From: Microtetraspora glauca
GTDB taxonomy: Bacteria; Actinomycetota; Actinomycetes; Streptomycetales; Streptomycetaceae
Length of the DNA: 29,185 nt
Assembly (NCBI GenBank): GCA_000721275.1
Contig: JOFO01000065.1
Location: 1-29,185, forward strand
Reading direction: 5' to 3'
The notes under the pieces are model-generated. The model worked only from the letters and a program-made list of their open reading frames with translations, made no database searches and was not told the DNA's origin. This document shows, piece after piece, positions 7,762 through 15,696 of this stretch. Each line of letters starts with the position of its first letter. Within the stretch, counting starts at the first letter, position 1. The translations under genes were made by a program, and so were the position numbers.

Positions 7762-10479
7762 CTACAGGGCCTGCCGCTTCGTCAGCCAGTTGAAGCAGAT
7801 CCAGCCCGGCAGGACCGGCAGCCACAGGGTCAGCAGGCGGTAGAGGAGGACCGCCGGGGTGGCGACGTCGATGGGCACGTTGCCCACCGTGACGAGACCG
7901 CCGATCAGCGCGCCCTCGACCGCGCCGACGCCGCCGGGGGTCGGGGCCGCCGAGCCCAGCGCGTTGCCCGCGAGGAAGACGACGGCCACGCTCGCGAAGC
8001 TGTACGACACGTTCCCGTGTCCGAAGGCGCGGATCGAGGCGTCCAGGCAGAACACGAACGCGCCGGTCAGCAGCAGCATCCCGCCGATGCCGGTGACCAG
8101 CTTCATCGGACGCTGCAGCACGTCCAGCATGCGCGGCACCACTCCGGCGAACAGCGAGCGCAGCCGGGTCGAGACGAACTTCCGCATGAACGGGATCGCC
8201 GTCATCACCAGCACCAGCACGGCGACCGTCAGCAGACCCGCGATGACCGTCCGGGACGGCGTGAACGACTGCGACTTCTCGGTGCCCGTCAGATAGCCGA
8301 AGAGGAGGAGCAGCAGGATGTGCGCCCCCAGCCCGAAGAGCTGCGAGGCGCCGACGCTCGCCACCGCGAGCCCCGGCCGCACCCCCGAGCGCTGGAGGAA
8401 GCGGGTGTTGAGGGCGACGCCGCCGACCGCCGCCGGGGCGACGATCTTCACGAACGAGCCGGCGACCTGCGCCACCACCGTCCGCCAGAACCCGACCCGC
8501 TCCGGCACGAAACCGAGCAGGCTCATCGCCGCCGCCACATAACTGACCGCGGAGAACAGCACCGCCGCCGCCACCCACCGCCAGTCCGCCTGGCTGACCG
8601 TGGACAGCGGCGTCCGGGCGATCTGCGACAGCAGGAAGTACGCGGCCACCGCGCCCGCGATCATCGAGATCAGCGTCCGCGGCTTGATCCGCTCCAGCCG
8701 GACCGGCTCCACCGGCGCCTGCGGCCGGATCAGCAGCACCTGCCGGCGGATCTGCGCCAGCAGGTCCTCCTCGCGGGCCTCGTCCAGGGCCTCGTCGAGC
8801 GCCCGCTTCTCCGCCTTCTTGTCGGCCTTCTTCTCGGCCTTCTCCGCCTTCGGGTCGGTGCCGGGCGCCGGCAGGCCCGCGTGCGCCGCCGCCTTGGCGC
8901 GCTCCCGCTCCCGCTTCGCCGCCTCGGAGGCCGCCAGGACCGCCTCCCGCTCCCGCTGCGACCGCTCCCGGGCCAGCCGCCGCAGGGTCGCGCGGGTCGA
9001 CCGGCTCAGCGCGATCGGCTGGAGCAGCGGCAGACAGTCCGCCACCGCGTCCGGGCCCAGCACGTCCACGGCCGCCGCCACCGCCCGCTCCGCCCCGACC
9101 CGCAGCCCCAGGGTCGTCAGGAACTGGGCGATGTCCATCCGCAGCACCAGATCGCCCGCCGCGATCTCGCCGCCGCGCAGATCCGTCAGGAACACCCTGC
9201 CGGAACGATCCACCAGGATCGCGTCGCCCGACAGCCTGCGGTGCGCGATCCGGCGCGACTGGAGCGCCCGCACCTGCTGCCACGCGCTGCGCACCAGCGG
9301 GTCGGTGATCTCGTCGTCGTCCAGCGAGTCCAGGCTGCGCCCGCCGATGTGCTCGTACACGAGCATCACCGCGTCCGGCCCCAGCTCCGAGGTGGCGATC
9401 AGCTTCGGCGCGTTCGCGCCCGCCGCGATCGCCGCGTACGCGAGCAGCGCCTCCTGCTCCAGCGCCTGCCGGAGCGGCACGATCGACCGGCGGGTGGTCA
9501 CCGTCCGCAGCGTGATCCGCCGCCACAGCCGGTAGAAGAAGCCGTGCGCCTGCTGCTCCCGGTCGACGACCGTGACGTCCAGCGGCGGCCCTTCCTCCAG
9601 CGTCACGAGGTACCGGCGGCCCCGGTCCCCGCTCTCCGCCGTCTCCGGCACCTCCTCCGCGCGCAGCGCCGTCACCGGCCGGAAGCCGACCCGGCGCAGG
9701 CCGGCGAGGAGGGTCTGGCCGGTCGGCCGCACGTTCGGCGAGCCGACCGCGTACAGCGTGCCGTACGCGACGGTCCAGCCGATCAGCACGGTGAGGATGA
9801 TCGAGAAGGCGGTGGTGTAGCCGGCCACCAGCATGGTGAAGGCGTCGAGCAGCAGCACCGCCCACAGCGAGAACCGCCAGCGCGGCCGGCGGGCCATGCC
9901 GACGGACGTCATGTACGCGATCACCGGCGCGAGGTAGTTGTGCACCGGGTCGGTCAGCCCGCCGGCGCCCGCCGGCTGGGTCAGCGCGTCCTGGATGGTG
10001 TCCGGCGCCGCCTTCGCCACCCACAGGTCGATCGCCAGCGTGACGCCGTGCGCGAGGACGGCGGCGAGCACGCCGTCGGCGATCCGCAGCCCGTCCCGTT
10101 TCACCAGCCGCTCGATGGCGAAGGCCACCGGCAGGACCAGGATCGCGATCGACGACACCAGACCGGCGATCTTGACGAAGACGTCCGGGGCGCCGACGGC
10201 CCCCTTGTTGATGTCCTGCTCCAGGCCGGAGGTGGTGCCGTGGGCGAACGCGGCGATGGCGAGGACGACGGCGATGGCCAGCACCCCGGCCAGCAGGCGC
10301 ATCAGGTCGGAGGGCCGGTGGACACGGGCGGCGAGCAGCGGCTCGTCGCCGGAGACCCGCTCGGGCACGTCGGGCCGGGCCTCCCCTGGAGGCTGAGTGT
10401 CCTGACCCATCACCATGTCCGTCTCTGCGTGTACATCCGTCGGTTCTGCCTGCGTCTGCCGCTGTTGATCTCGTATCAC
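7762..10479 (-). CDS. Kinase-like domain fused to LPG-synthase-TM (flippase-like) membrane protein
   Basis: This 905-residue integral membrane protein has three parts. Residues 60-245 hold about six membrane segments. Residues 290-500 resemble a RIO/ABC1-type kinase fold (LVYEHIGG hinge; HRRLSGDAIL at 413-422 as catalytic loop; LTDLRGGE with Asp433 as the DFG-like loop). The catalytic Asp and following Asn are replaced (by Arg415 and Ala420), so it is probably a pseudokinase. A highly charged Lys/Glu/Arg stretch follows (about 500-582). Residues 600-905 are a UPF0104/LPG_synthase_TM domain with 7-8 membrane segments and the signature SAAPTPGGVGAVEGAL. The family includes lipid flippase or export proteins. 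The GTG at 10479 has no strong ribosome site; ATG at 10416 (residue 22) is an alternative. It is divergent from the ATL gene. Confidence 0.85.
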   Translation of the reverse strand: MIRDQQRQTQAEPTDVHAETDMVMGQDTQPPGEARPDVPERVSGDEPLLAARVHRPSDLMRLLAGVLAIAVVLAIAAFAHGTTSGLEQDINKGAVGAPDVFVKIAGLVSSIAILVLPVAFAIERLVKRDGLRIADGVLAAVLAHGVTLAIDLWVAKAAPDTIQDALTQPAGAGGLTDPVHNYLAPVIAYMTSVGMARRPRWRFSLWAVLLLDAFTMLVAGYTTAFSIILTVLIGWTVAYGTLYAVGSPNVRPTGQTLLAGLRRVGFRPVTALRAEEVPETAESGDRGRRYLVTLEEGPPLDVTVVDREQQAHGFFYRLWRRITLRTVTTRRSIVPLRQALEQEALLAYAAIAAGANAPKLIATSELGPDAVMLVYEHIGGRSLDSLDDDEITDPLVRSAWQQVRALQSRRIAHRRLSGDAILVDRSGRVFLTDLRGGEIAAGDLVLRMDIAQFLTTLGLRVGAERAVAAAVDVLGPDAVADCLPLLQPIALSRSTRATLRRLARERSQREREAVLAASEAAKRERERAKAAAHAGLPAPGTDPKAEKAEKKADKKAEKRALDEALDEAREEDLLAQIRRQVLLIRPQAPVEPVRLERIKPRTLISMIAGAVAAYFLLSQIARTPLSTVSQADWRWVAAAVLFSAVSYVAAAMSLLGFVPERVGFWRTVVAQVAGSFVKIVAPAAVGGVALNTRFLQRSGVRPGLAVASVGASQLFGLGAHILLLLLFGYLTGTEKSQSFTPSRTVIAGLLTVAVLVLVMTAIPFMRKFVSTRLRSLFAGVVPRMLDVLQRPMKLVTGIGGMLLLTGAFVFCLDASIRAFGHGNVSYSFASVAVVFLAGNALGSAAPTPGGVGAVEGALIGGLVTVGNVPIDVATPAVLLYRLLTLWLPVLPGWICFNWLTKRQAL

Positions 10480-10557
10480 CAGTCACCGCCCGGACGATGG
10501 TGGCACGAAGAGCCGCCGGGCGGAGGCATCAGGGCCATGTCGGTGGGGTGAGGCAGG

Positions 10558-10959
10558 ATGGGACGGATGAGGCTGGAGGGACCCGTGGCAGAGACCGGGG
10601 CGAGCGGAGCGGAAGGCTCCGGAGGGGCGGGGGAGCTGCCCCCGTACGCGGAGGCCGTGCTCGACGTCGCCGACCGCATCCCGCCGGGCCGGGTGATGAC
10701 CTACGGTGACGTCGCCGAATGGCTCGGTAAGGGCGGACCCCGCCAGGTCGGCCGGGTCATGTCCCTCTACGGCGGCTCCGCCCCGTGGTGGCGGGTCGTC
10801 CGCGCCGACGGCACCCTGCTCCCCGGACACGAGCTGCGGGCCCTCGCCCACTACCGCGACGAGGGCACCCCGCTGCGCGAGCGCGGCGCCGCCGCCGGCG
10901 ACCACGTCCCCAGGATCGACATGCGCCGGGCCCGGTGGGACGGCACCCCGGCGGCATGA
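10558..10959 (+). CDS. Alkyltransferase-like (ATL) DNA-binding protein, MGMT family
   Basis: This 133-residue protein belongs to the C-terminal DNA-binding family of O6-alkylguanine-DNA alkyltransferases. It has PPGRVMTYGDVAEWLG (42-57), RQVGRVMS (63-70), and PWWRVVRADG at 76-85 where true enzymes have PCHRV. The acceptor Cys is therefore Trp77, and the following His is also Trp. Such ATL proteins bind alkylated DNA and hand lesions to nucleotide excision repair instead of repairing them directly. Residues 1-27 are a Gly/Ser/Glu-rich extension. The ATG at 10558 was kept, but ATG 10567 in the same frame follows a CAGGAT box by exactly 7 nt and could be a leaderless start. It sits just upstream of adnA, fitting a DNA-repair context. 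Confidence 0.87.
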   Translation: MGRMRLEGPVAETGASGAEGSGGAGELPPYAEAVLDVADRIPPGRVMTYGDVAEWLGKGGPRQVGRVMSLYGGSAPWWRVVRADGTLLPGHELRALAHYRDEGTPLRERGAAAGDHVPRIDMRRARWDGTPAA

Positions 10960-11315
10960 CGGCGCCGGCCCGGCGGCACCGCGGCGCGACGCCCCGCCGG
11001 GACGCCCGCGCCACGCGCGCGTGCGGGATCTCACACCCGGGCCCGCCGCCCAGGTGACCGCCGGGACCGGACCCGACCGGTCCCCGGGACCGGGGTCCAC
11101 CGCCGCCCGGTTTCGCGTAACGTCGTCGGGCATGCCGCCCGCGGCGACCCAGCCGCCCGGACCGACGGATTCGCCGGATCGGGCAGTGGTACGCACGGGT
11201 GTACGGGCCCCGGCACGCGCGCGTGCGCGTCCCCGGCCCCGTACCCCTCCCCGTACCGGCGTCGTCACCGGCACCGCCCGCACGACATCACCACCGACCA
11301 GGACCGGCCAACCAC
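10960..11315. other. GC-rich gap upstream of adnA with a candidate -10 box
   Basis: This is a 356-bp stretch with no convincing gene. It contains two copies of the palindrome CACGCGCGCGTG (11012-11023 and 11214-11225) and a TAACGT box at 11118-11123 that fits TANNNT and could drive adnA with a leader of about 185 nt. An ATG 8 nt after this box (11132) opens a 114-codon frame running into adnA out of frame. Its product is low complexity (Pro/Arg/Thr), so I do not call it. Confidence 0.4.
11012..11023. repeat. 12-bp palindrome CACGCGCGCGTG (one of five copies)
   Basis: The exact 12-bp palindrome occurs at 916-927, 11012-11023, 11214-11225, 14136-14147 and 15644-15655. Four copies lie in or beside adnA, and three of those are intergenic. 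A rough composition-based estimate gives far fewer than one copy expected in this length, although CG-rich codon usage raises the background. Function unknown. Confidence 0.6.
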
Positions 11316-14300
11316 GTGAGCTCCTCCTCCACCACCCGGCCGACGCCGCCGCACCGGGGACAGCCGTACCCGGGTGCGGGACGGCCGAGAACCCCCGGCG
11401 CGTACCGGCTGGTGCGCACGGTCCCGGCCCCGGTGGATCCCCCTCAGCTGGACGCAGCCCAGCGGGCGGTGGTTGAGCACGACCGGGGACCGCTGCTCGT
11501 CCTCGCCGGACCCGGCACCGGAAAGACGACCACCCTGGTCGAGGCCGTCGCCGCCCGGATGGAACGCGGCGCCGACCCCGAGCGGATCCTCGTCCTCACC
11601 TTCAGCCGCAAGGCCGCCGTCGAACTCCGCGACCGGATGGCCGCCCGGCTCGGCGGCCGGCGCCCGCCCCAGGCCACCACCTTCCACTCGTACTGCTACG
11701 CCCTGATCCGCGCCCACCAGGACGCCGAGCTGTTCGCCGAACCGCTCCGGCTGCTCTCCGGCCCCGAGCAGGACCTCGCCGTCCGCGAACTCCTCGCCGG
11801 CCAGATCGATCTCGAACGGACCGGGCTCGGCGGCGTCCGCTGGCCCGCCGAGCTCCGCGCCTGCCTCACCACCCGCGGCTTCGCCGACGAGGTCCGCGCC
11901 GTCCTCGCCCGCTCCCGCGAGCTCGGCCTCGGCCCCGACGCGCTCCGCCGGTTCGCCGAACGCGTCGGCCGCCCCGACTGGAAGGCCGCCGCCGGCTTCC
12001 TCGCCGAGTACCTCGACGTCCTCGACCTCCAGGGCGTCCTCGACTACACCGAGCTGGTGCACCGCGCCGTCCTGCTCGCCGAGCACGTCACCCTCCCCGC
12101 GTACGACGCCGTCTACGTCGACGAGTACCAGGACACCGACCCCGCCCAGGTCCGGCTGCTCACCGCGCTCACCGGCGGCGGCCGGAACACGGTCGTCGCC
12201 TTCGGCGACCCCGACCAGTCCATCTACGCCTTCCGCGGCGCCGACGTGAACGGCATCCTCGACTTCCCGGCGGCCTTCGGCGGCGCCCCCGTCCGGGTCC
12301 TCGGCACCTCCCGCCGGGCCGGCGCCGGGCTCCTCGCCGTCACCCGCGAACTGACCCGCCGGATGCCGCTCACCCGCCTGCCGGCCGCCGCCGTCCGCGC
12401 CCACCGCGACCTGGCGCCGGTCCGCGACGGAGGCCGCGCCGAGGCGTACACGTACCCCACCGCCTCCGCCGAGGCCGAGAACATCGCCGACCTGCTCCGC
12501 CGCGCCCACCTGGAGGACGGCGTGCCCTGGCACGCCATGGCCGTCCTCACCCGCGCCGCCGCCGGCCTCCCCGCCCTCCGCCGCGCCCTCACCTCGGCCG
12601 GCGTCCCCGTCGAGACCGACGCCGCCGACACCCCCCTCCGCCACGAACCGGCGGTCGCGCCCCTGCTGCTGGCCCTGCGGGCGGTCGCGGCCCCGGCGGC
12701 GGGCGAACGGACCGCTCCCGCCGGCGGGAGCGAGCCCGCGGAGCCCTCTGGGTCGACGGAGCCCTCGGAGCCCTCGGAGCCCTCGGAGCCCGCGCAGGGC
12801 GATCCCGCCGGCTGGCTGGACGTGCAGACCGCCCTCGAACTGCTCGCCTCGCCGCTCGCCGGCATCGACCCCGCCGACCTGCGGCGGCTCGGCCGCGCCC
12901 TGCGGGACGAGGCGCGGGCCGCGGGCGACACGGTGCCGCCGCCGTCCGACGTCCTGCTCGCCCGCGCCCTCGCCGAGCCCGAGCGGCTCGCCGCCCACGA
13001 CCCCGCCTACGCCCGCGGCGCGCTCCGCCTCGGCCGGCTCCTCCAGGAGACCCGTACGCTGCTCGCCGCCGGCGGCACCGCCGAGGAGGCCCTGTGGGTG
13101 CTCTGGAACGGCACCCCCTGGCCCGGCCGCCTGGAGCGCGCCGCCCTCCGCGGCGGCCCCGCCGGCCGCAACGCCGACCGGGACCTCGACGCCGTCTGCG
13201 CCCTCTTCGAGACCGCCGCCCGCGCCGAGGAACGGCTCGGCGGGCGCGGCGTGCTCAACTTCCTCGAGGAGGTCGACGCCCAGGACATCGCCGCCGACAC
13301 CCTCACCCGCCGGCACACCCGCCCCGACGCCGTCCGGCTGATGACCGCCCACCGCTCCAAGGGCCTGGAGTGGAGCCTCGTCGTCGTCGCCGGCGTCCAG
13401 GAGGGCCTCTGGCCCGACCTGCGCCGCCGCGGCTCCCTCCTCGAAGCCGACCGCATCGGCCGCGACGGCCTCGCCGAACCGCTCACCCCCGGCGCCCTCC
13501 TCGCCGAGGAGCGCCGCCTCTTCTACGTGGCCGCCACCCGCGCCCGCGACCGGCTCGTCGTCACCGCCGTGAAGGCGCCCGCCGACGACGGCGACCAGCC
13601 GTCCCGCTTCCTCACCGAGCTCGGCGTCGAACCGAAGGAGGTGCCGGGCCGGCCCCGCCGCCCGCTCGCCGTCTCCGCGCTCGTCGCCGAACTCCGCGCC
13701 ACCACCGTCGACCCGGACGCCTCGCCCGCGCTCCGGGACGCCGCCGCCCACCGGCTCGCCGCGCTCGCCGCCCTCACCGACGAGGACGGGCAGCCGATGG
13801 TCCCGGCCGCCCACCCCGACCGCTGGTGGGGCCTGCACGAGCCCACCCGCTCCGCCGCCCCGCTGCGCGACCGGGACCGGCCCGTCGCGCTCTCCCCGAG
13901 CGCCCTGGAGAATCTGGCCGCCACCTGCTCGCTCCAGTGGTTCCTGGGCCGCGAGGTCAAGGCCGCCGAACCCGCCTCCGCCGCGCAGGGCTTCGGGAAC
14001 GTCGTCCACGTCCTCGCCGACGAGGTCGCCTCCGGCCGCACCCCCGCCGACCTCGACGTCCTCATGGCCCGCCTCGACACCGTGTGGGACGCCCTCGCCT
14101 TCGACGCCCCCTGGAAGTCCGAGCAGGAGAAGGGGCACGCGCGCGTGGCCCTCGAACGCTTCCTCAGCTGGCACGTCATGGACCGCGGCGGACGCGCCCC
14201 GGCCGCCTCCGAGCACGCCTTCGACGTCACCCTGGACGCGGGGGAGTACCAGGTCCGCATCCGCGGCTCCATGGACCGGGTCGAGGCCGACGCCGAGGGC

Positions 14301-14684
14301 CGGGCCTACGTGGTCGACTTCAAGACCGGCAAGTCCGCCCCCACCCGCGACGAGGTCGCCCGCCACCCGCAGCTCGCCGTCTACCAGCTCGCCGTCCGCG
14401 AGGGCGCCCTCGACGAGGTCTTCGGCGGGCGCCGGCCGGAACCCGGCGGCGCCGAACTCGTCCAGCTGCGCCAGGCCGCGCCCAAGAAGGAGGGCGGCGA
14501 CGCCCTGCCCAAGGTGCAGGCGCAGCAGCCGCCGGACGGCGAGTGGGTGGGCGAGCTGCTCGCCACCGCCGCCGGCCGGGTCCTCGACGAGCGCTTCACC
14601 CCGACGACCGGGCAGCACTGCGCGACCTGCTCCTTCCGGGCCGCGTGCAGCGCCCGCCCCGAGGGCCGACAGGTCGTCGACTGA
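11316..14684 (+). CDS. adnA: AdnA-type UvrD-like helicase with C-terminal RecB-like Fe-S nuclease
   Basis: This 1122-residue protein is the likely AdnA subunit of the AdnAB helicase-nuclease that resects double-strand breaks in actinobacteria. SF1A motifs: Walker A GPGTGKT (65-71), DEYQDTD with Asp269/Glu270, GDPDQSIYAFRG, TAHRSKGLEW and FYVAATRARDRL. The C-terminal nuclease domain has His898, Asp987, and Asp1001/Lys1003 in DFKTGK. Cys871 plus Cys1102, Cys1105 and Cys1111 (CxxCx5C) should hold an iron-sulfur cluster, as in AddB and Cas4 nucleases. A Ser-Glu-Pro repeat linker (about 475-495) lies inside the helicase part. The GTG at 11316 precedes a short variable N-terminus; the frame stays open to 11199, but that extra peptide is Pro/Arg/His low complexity. 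Naming A versus B rests on gene order and similarity. Two secreted-protein genes separate it from adnB. Confidence 0.88.
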   Translation: MSSSSTTRPTPPHRGQPYPGAGRPRTPGAYRLVRTVPAPVDPPQLDAAQRAVVEHDRGPLLVLAGPGTGKTTTLVEAVAARMERGADPERILVLTFSRKAAVELRDRMAARLGGRRPPQATTFHSYCYALIRAHQDAELFAEPLRLLSGPEQDLAVRELLAGQIDLERTGLGGVRWPAELRACLTTRGFADEVRAVLARSRELGLGPDALRRFAERVGRPDWKAAAGFLAEYLDVLDLQGVLDYTELVHRAVLLAEHVTLPAYDAVYVDEYQDTDPAQVRLLTALTGGGRNTVVAFGDPDQSIYAFRGADVNGILDFPAAFGGAPVRVLGTSRRAGAGLLAVTRELTRRMPLTRLPAAAVRAHRDLAPVRDGGRAEAYTYPTASAEAENIADLLRRAHLEDGVPWHAMAVLTRAAAGLPALRRALTSAGVPVETDAADTPLRHEPAVAPLLLALRAVAAPAAGERTAPAGGSEPAEPSGSTEPSEPSEPSEPAQGDPAGWLDVQTALELLASPLAGIDPADLRRLGRALRDEARAAGDTVPPPSDVLLARALAEPERLAAHDPAYARGALRLGRLLQETRTLLAAGGTAEEALWVLWNGTPWPGRLERAALRGGPAGRNADRDLDAVCALFETAARAEERLGGRGVLNFLEEVDAQDIAADTLTRRHTRPDAVRLMTAHRSKGLEWSLVVVAGVQEGLWPDLRRRGSLLEADRIGRDGLAEPLTPGALLAEERRLFYVAATRARDRLVVTAVKAPADDGDQPSRFLTELGVEPKEVPGRPRRPLAVSALVAELRATTVDPDASPALRDAAAHRLAALAALTDEDGQPMVPAAHPDRWWGLHEPTRSAAPLRDRDRPVALSPSALENLAATCSLQWFLGREVKAAEPASAAQGFGNVVHVLADEVASGRTPADLDVLMARLDTVWDALAFDAPWKSEQEKGHARVALERFLSWHVMDRGGRAPAASEHAFDVTLDAGEYQVRIRGSMDRVEADAEGRAYVVDFKTGKSAPTRDEVARHPQLAVYQLAVREGALDEVFGGRRPEPGGAELVQLRQAAPKKEGGDALPKVQAQQPPDGEWVGELLATAAGRVLDERFTPTTGQHCATCSFRAACSARPEGRQVVD

Positions 14685-14700
14685 GCCGTCAGGCCGGAAG

Positions 14701-14714
14701 GTGACGCGAGTCAC
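14701..14714. promoter_or_regulatory. Inverted repeat GTGAC-N4-GTCAC, candidate operator
   Basis: GTGACGCGAGTCAC is a perfect 5-bp inverted repeat 17 bp after the adnA stop and about 60 bp upstream of a -10-like box for the lipoprotein gene. The GTGA-N6-TCAC form resembles sites of CRP-type or BldD-type regulators. Which protein binds, if any, is unknown. Confidence 0.35.
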
Positions 14715-14772
14715 ATTCCCGGTTGCGCATCCTTTGTCCACCCCGGGTCGTCCCTGTCGACGCGGCACCGCA

Positions 14773-14778
14773 TAAGGT
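14773..14778 (+). promoter_or_regulatory. Candidate -10 box (TAAGGT) for the lipoprotein gene
   Basis: TAAGGT fits TANNNT and lies in a less GC-rich stretch about 75 nt before the ATG at 14853. No consensus -35 is found 16-18 bp upstream, so an activator or a non-housekeeping sigma factor would be needed if it is real. Confidence 0.35.
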
Positions 14779-14852
14779 CCGCGTGAAGGAAACCTGTGAA
14801 TATTCGCGTTCGAACACATCGAAGCGCGTCGAACACGCTGAGGAGTACGTGC

Positions 14853-15620
14853 ATGAGGGCCAACCGGAAGCTCTGGGCCACCGCGGCGATCAGCCTGGCG
14901 GTCGTCGCCGGCGTCTCGGGCTGCGGCAAGGGCGACGACAAGCCCGCCGACCCCTTCGCGGGCCTCTCCGCCGACGCGATCGCCGACAAGGCCGTCGAGG
15001 CGACCAAGTCCGCCTCCGCCCTGCGCCTGAGCGGCAACGGCACCGACGAGGGCGCCGAGATGAAGGTCGACTTCGCCGTCGACAACAAGGGCAACTGCAA
15101 GGGCTCCATGGAGACCGGCAAGGGCGGCAAGGCCGACATCGTCGGCACCGGCGGCACCAGCTACATGAAGGGCGACGACGCCTTCTGGAAGTCCTCCAGC
15201 GGCGAGGAGGGCTCCTCCGACGCGGAGGCCGGCGCCATCTCCACACTGCTCAAGGGCCGCTGGATGAAGATGCCGGCCGGCGAGGAGGGCCCCGGTGCCT
15301 TCTGCGACCTCAAGTCCCTCACCAAGGACATGGACGAGGACACCCCCCGCAAGGGCATGACCCGCGAGGCCGACGCCGACGTCGACGGCACCCCGGTCGC
15401 CGTGCTGAAGGGCAAGCCCGACTCGAAGGGCGAGACCGCCACCCTGTACGTGGCCAAGGACTCCGCCAAGCCGTACATCCTCCGCGTCGTCACCACCGGT
15501 GGCGAGGAGCCGGGCACGGTCACCCTCTCCGACTTCGACAAGCCGGTGTCCGTCACCGCCCCGCCGGCCGACCAGGTCGTCGACATGGAGCAGCTGATGA
15601 AGGCCGGCGCCGGCAGCTGA
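14853..15620 (+). CDS. Secreted lipoprotein, LppX/LprG-like
   Basis: This 255-residue predicted lipoprotein has a basic N-terminus (MRANRK), a hydrophobic stretch, and lipobox VSGC with Cys24 in GVSGCG. The mature part looks like the LolA/LppX/LprAFG-type fold: GLSADAIADKAVEATKSA near the N-terminus, alternating strands, TSYMKGDDAFWK, KGRWMKM and a C-terminal TLSDFDKPVSVTAPP. Two Cys residues in the mature protein (in GNCKG and FCDL) are conserved in the next gene and probably form a disulfide. ATG 14853 was chosen for its GAGGAG site with 7-nt spacing and the lipoprotein signal; an upstream in-frame ATG at 14796 gives a non-signal-like extension. Relatives carry or sense lipids in the envelope, but the role here is unproven. 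It sits between adnA and adnB and is paralogous to the gene 76 bp downstream. Confidence 0.83.
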   Translation: MRANRKLWATAAISLAVVAGVSGCGKGDDKPADPFAGLSADAIADKAVEATKSASALRLSGNGTDEGAEMKVDFAVDNKGNCKGSMETGKGGKADIVGTGGTSYMKGDDAFWKSSSGEEGSSDAEAGAISTLLKGRWMKMPAGEEGPGAFCDLKSLTKDMDEDTPRKGMTREADADVDGTPVAVLKGKPDSKGETATLYVAKDSAKPYILRVVTTGGEEPGTVTLSDFDKPVSVTAPPADQVVDMEQLMKAGAGS

Positions 15621-15696
15621 CCCCGCCGCACCGAGTAGCGGCCACGCGCGCGTGGAGCGACCCTGGTGACAGGGTCCGGGGGGCGAGGAGGCTCGT

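Noticed and set aside
6062..10486. 1474-codon minus-strand frame suggesting a giant fusion
   Set aside because: Only the last 526 codons (from 7642) form a protein with signal peptide and catalytic triad. The upstream part is an out-of-frame reading of the kinase/flippase gene.
10486..10523. CCGCCCGG/CCGGGCGG inverted repeat between the divergent genes
   Set aside because: Only 8 bp arms 22 bp apart of pure G/C, expected by chance at this composition.
7678..10551. 957-codon plus-strand frame
   Set aside because: Arg/Gln/His-rich antisense reading of the membrane protein gene.
11132..11476. 114-codon frame after the TAACGT box upstream of adnA
   Set aside because: Low-complexity Pro/Arg/Thr product overlapping adnA out of frame; the box is better read as the adnA promoter.
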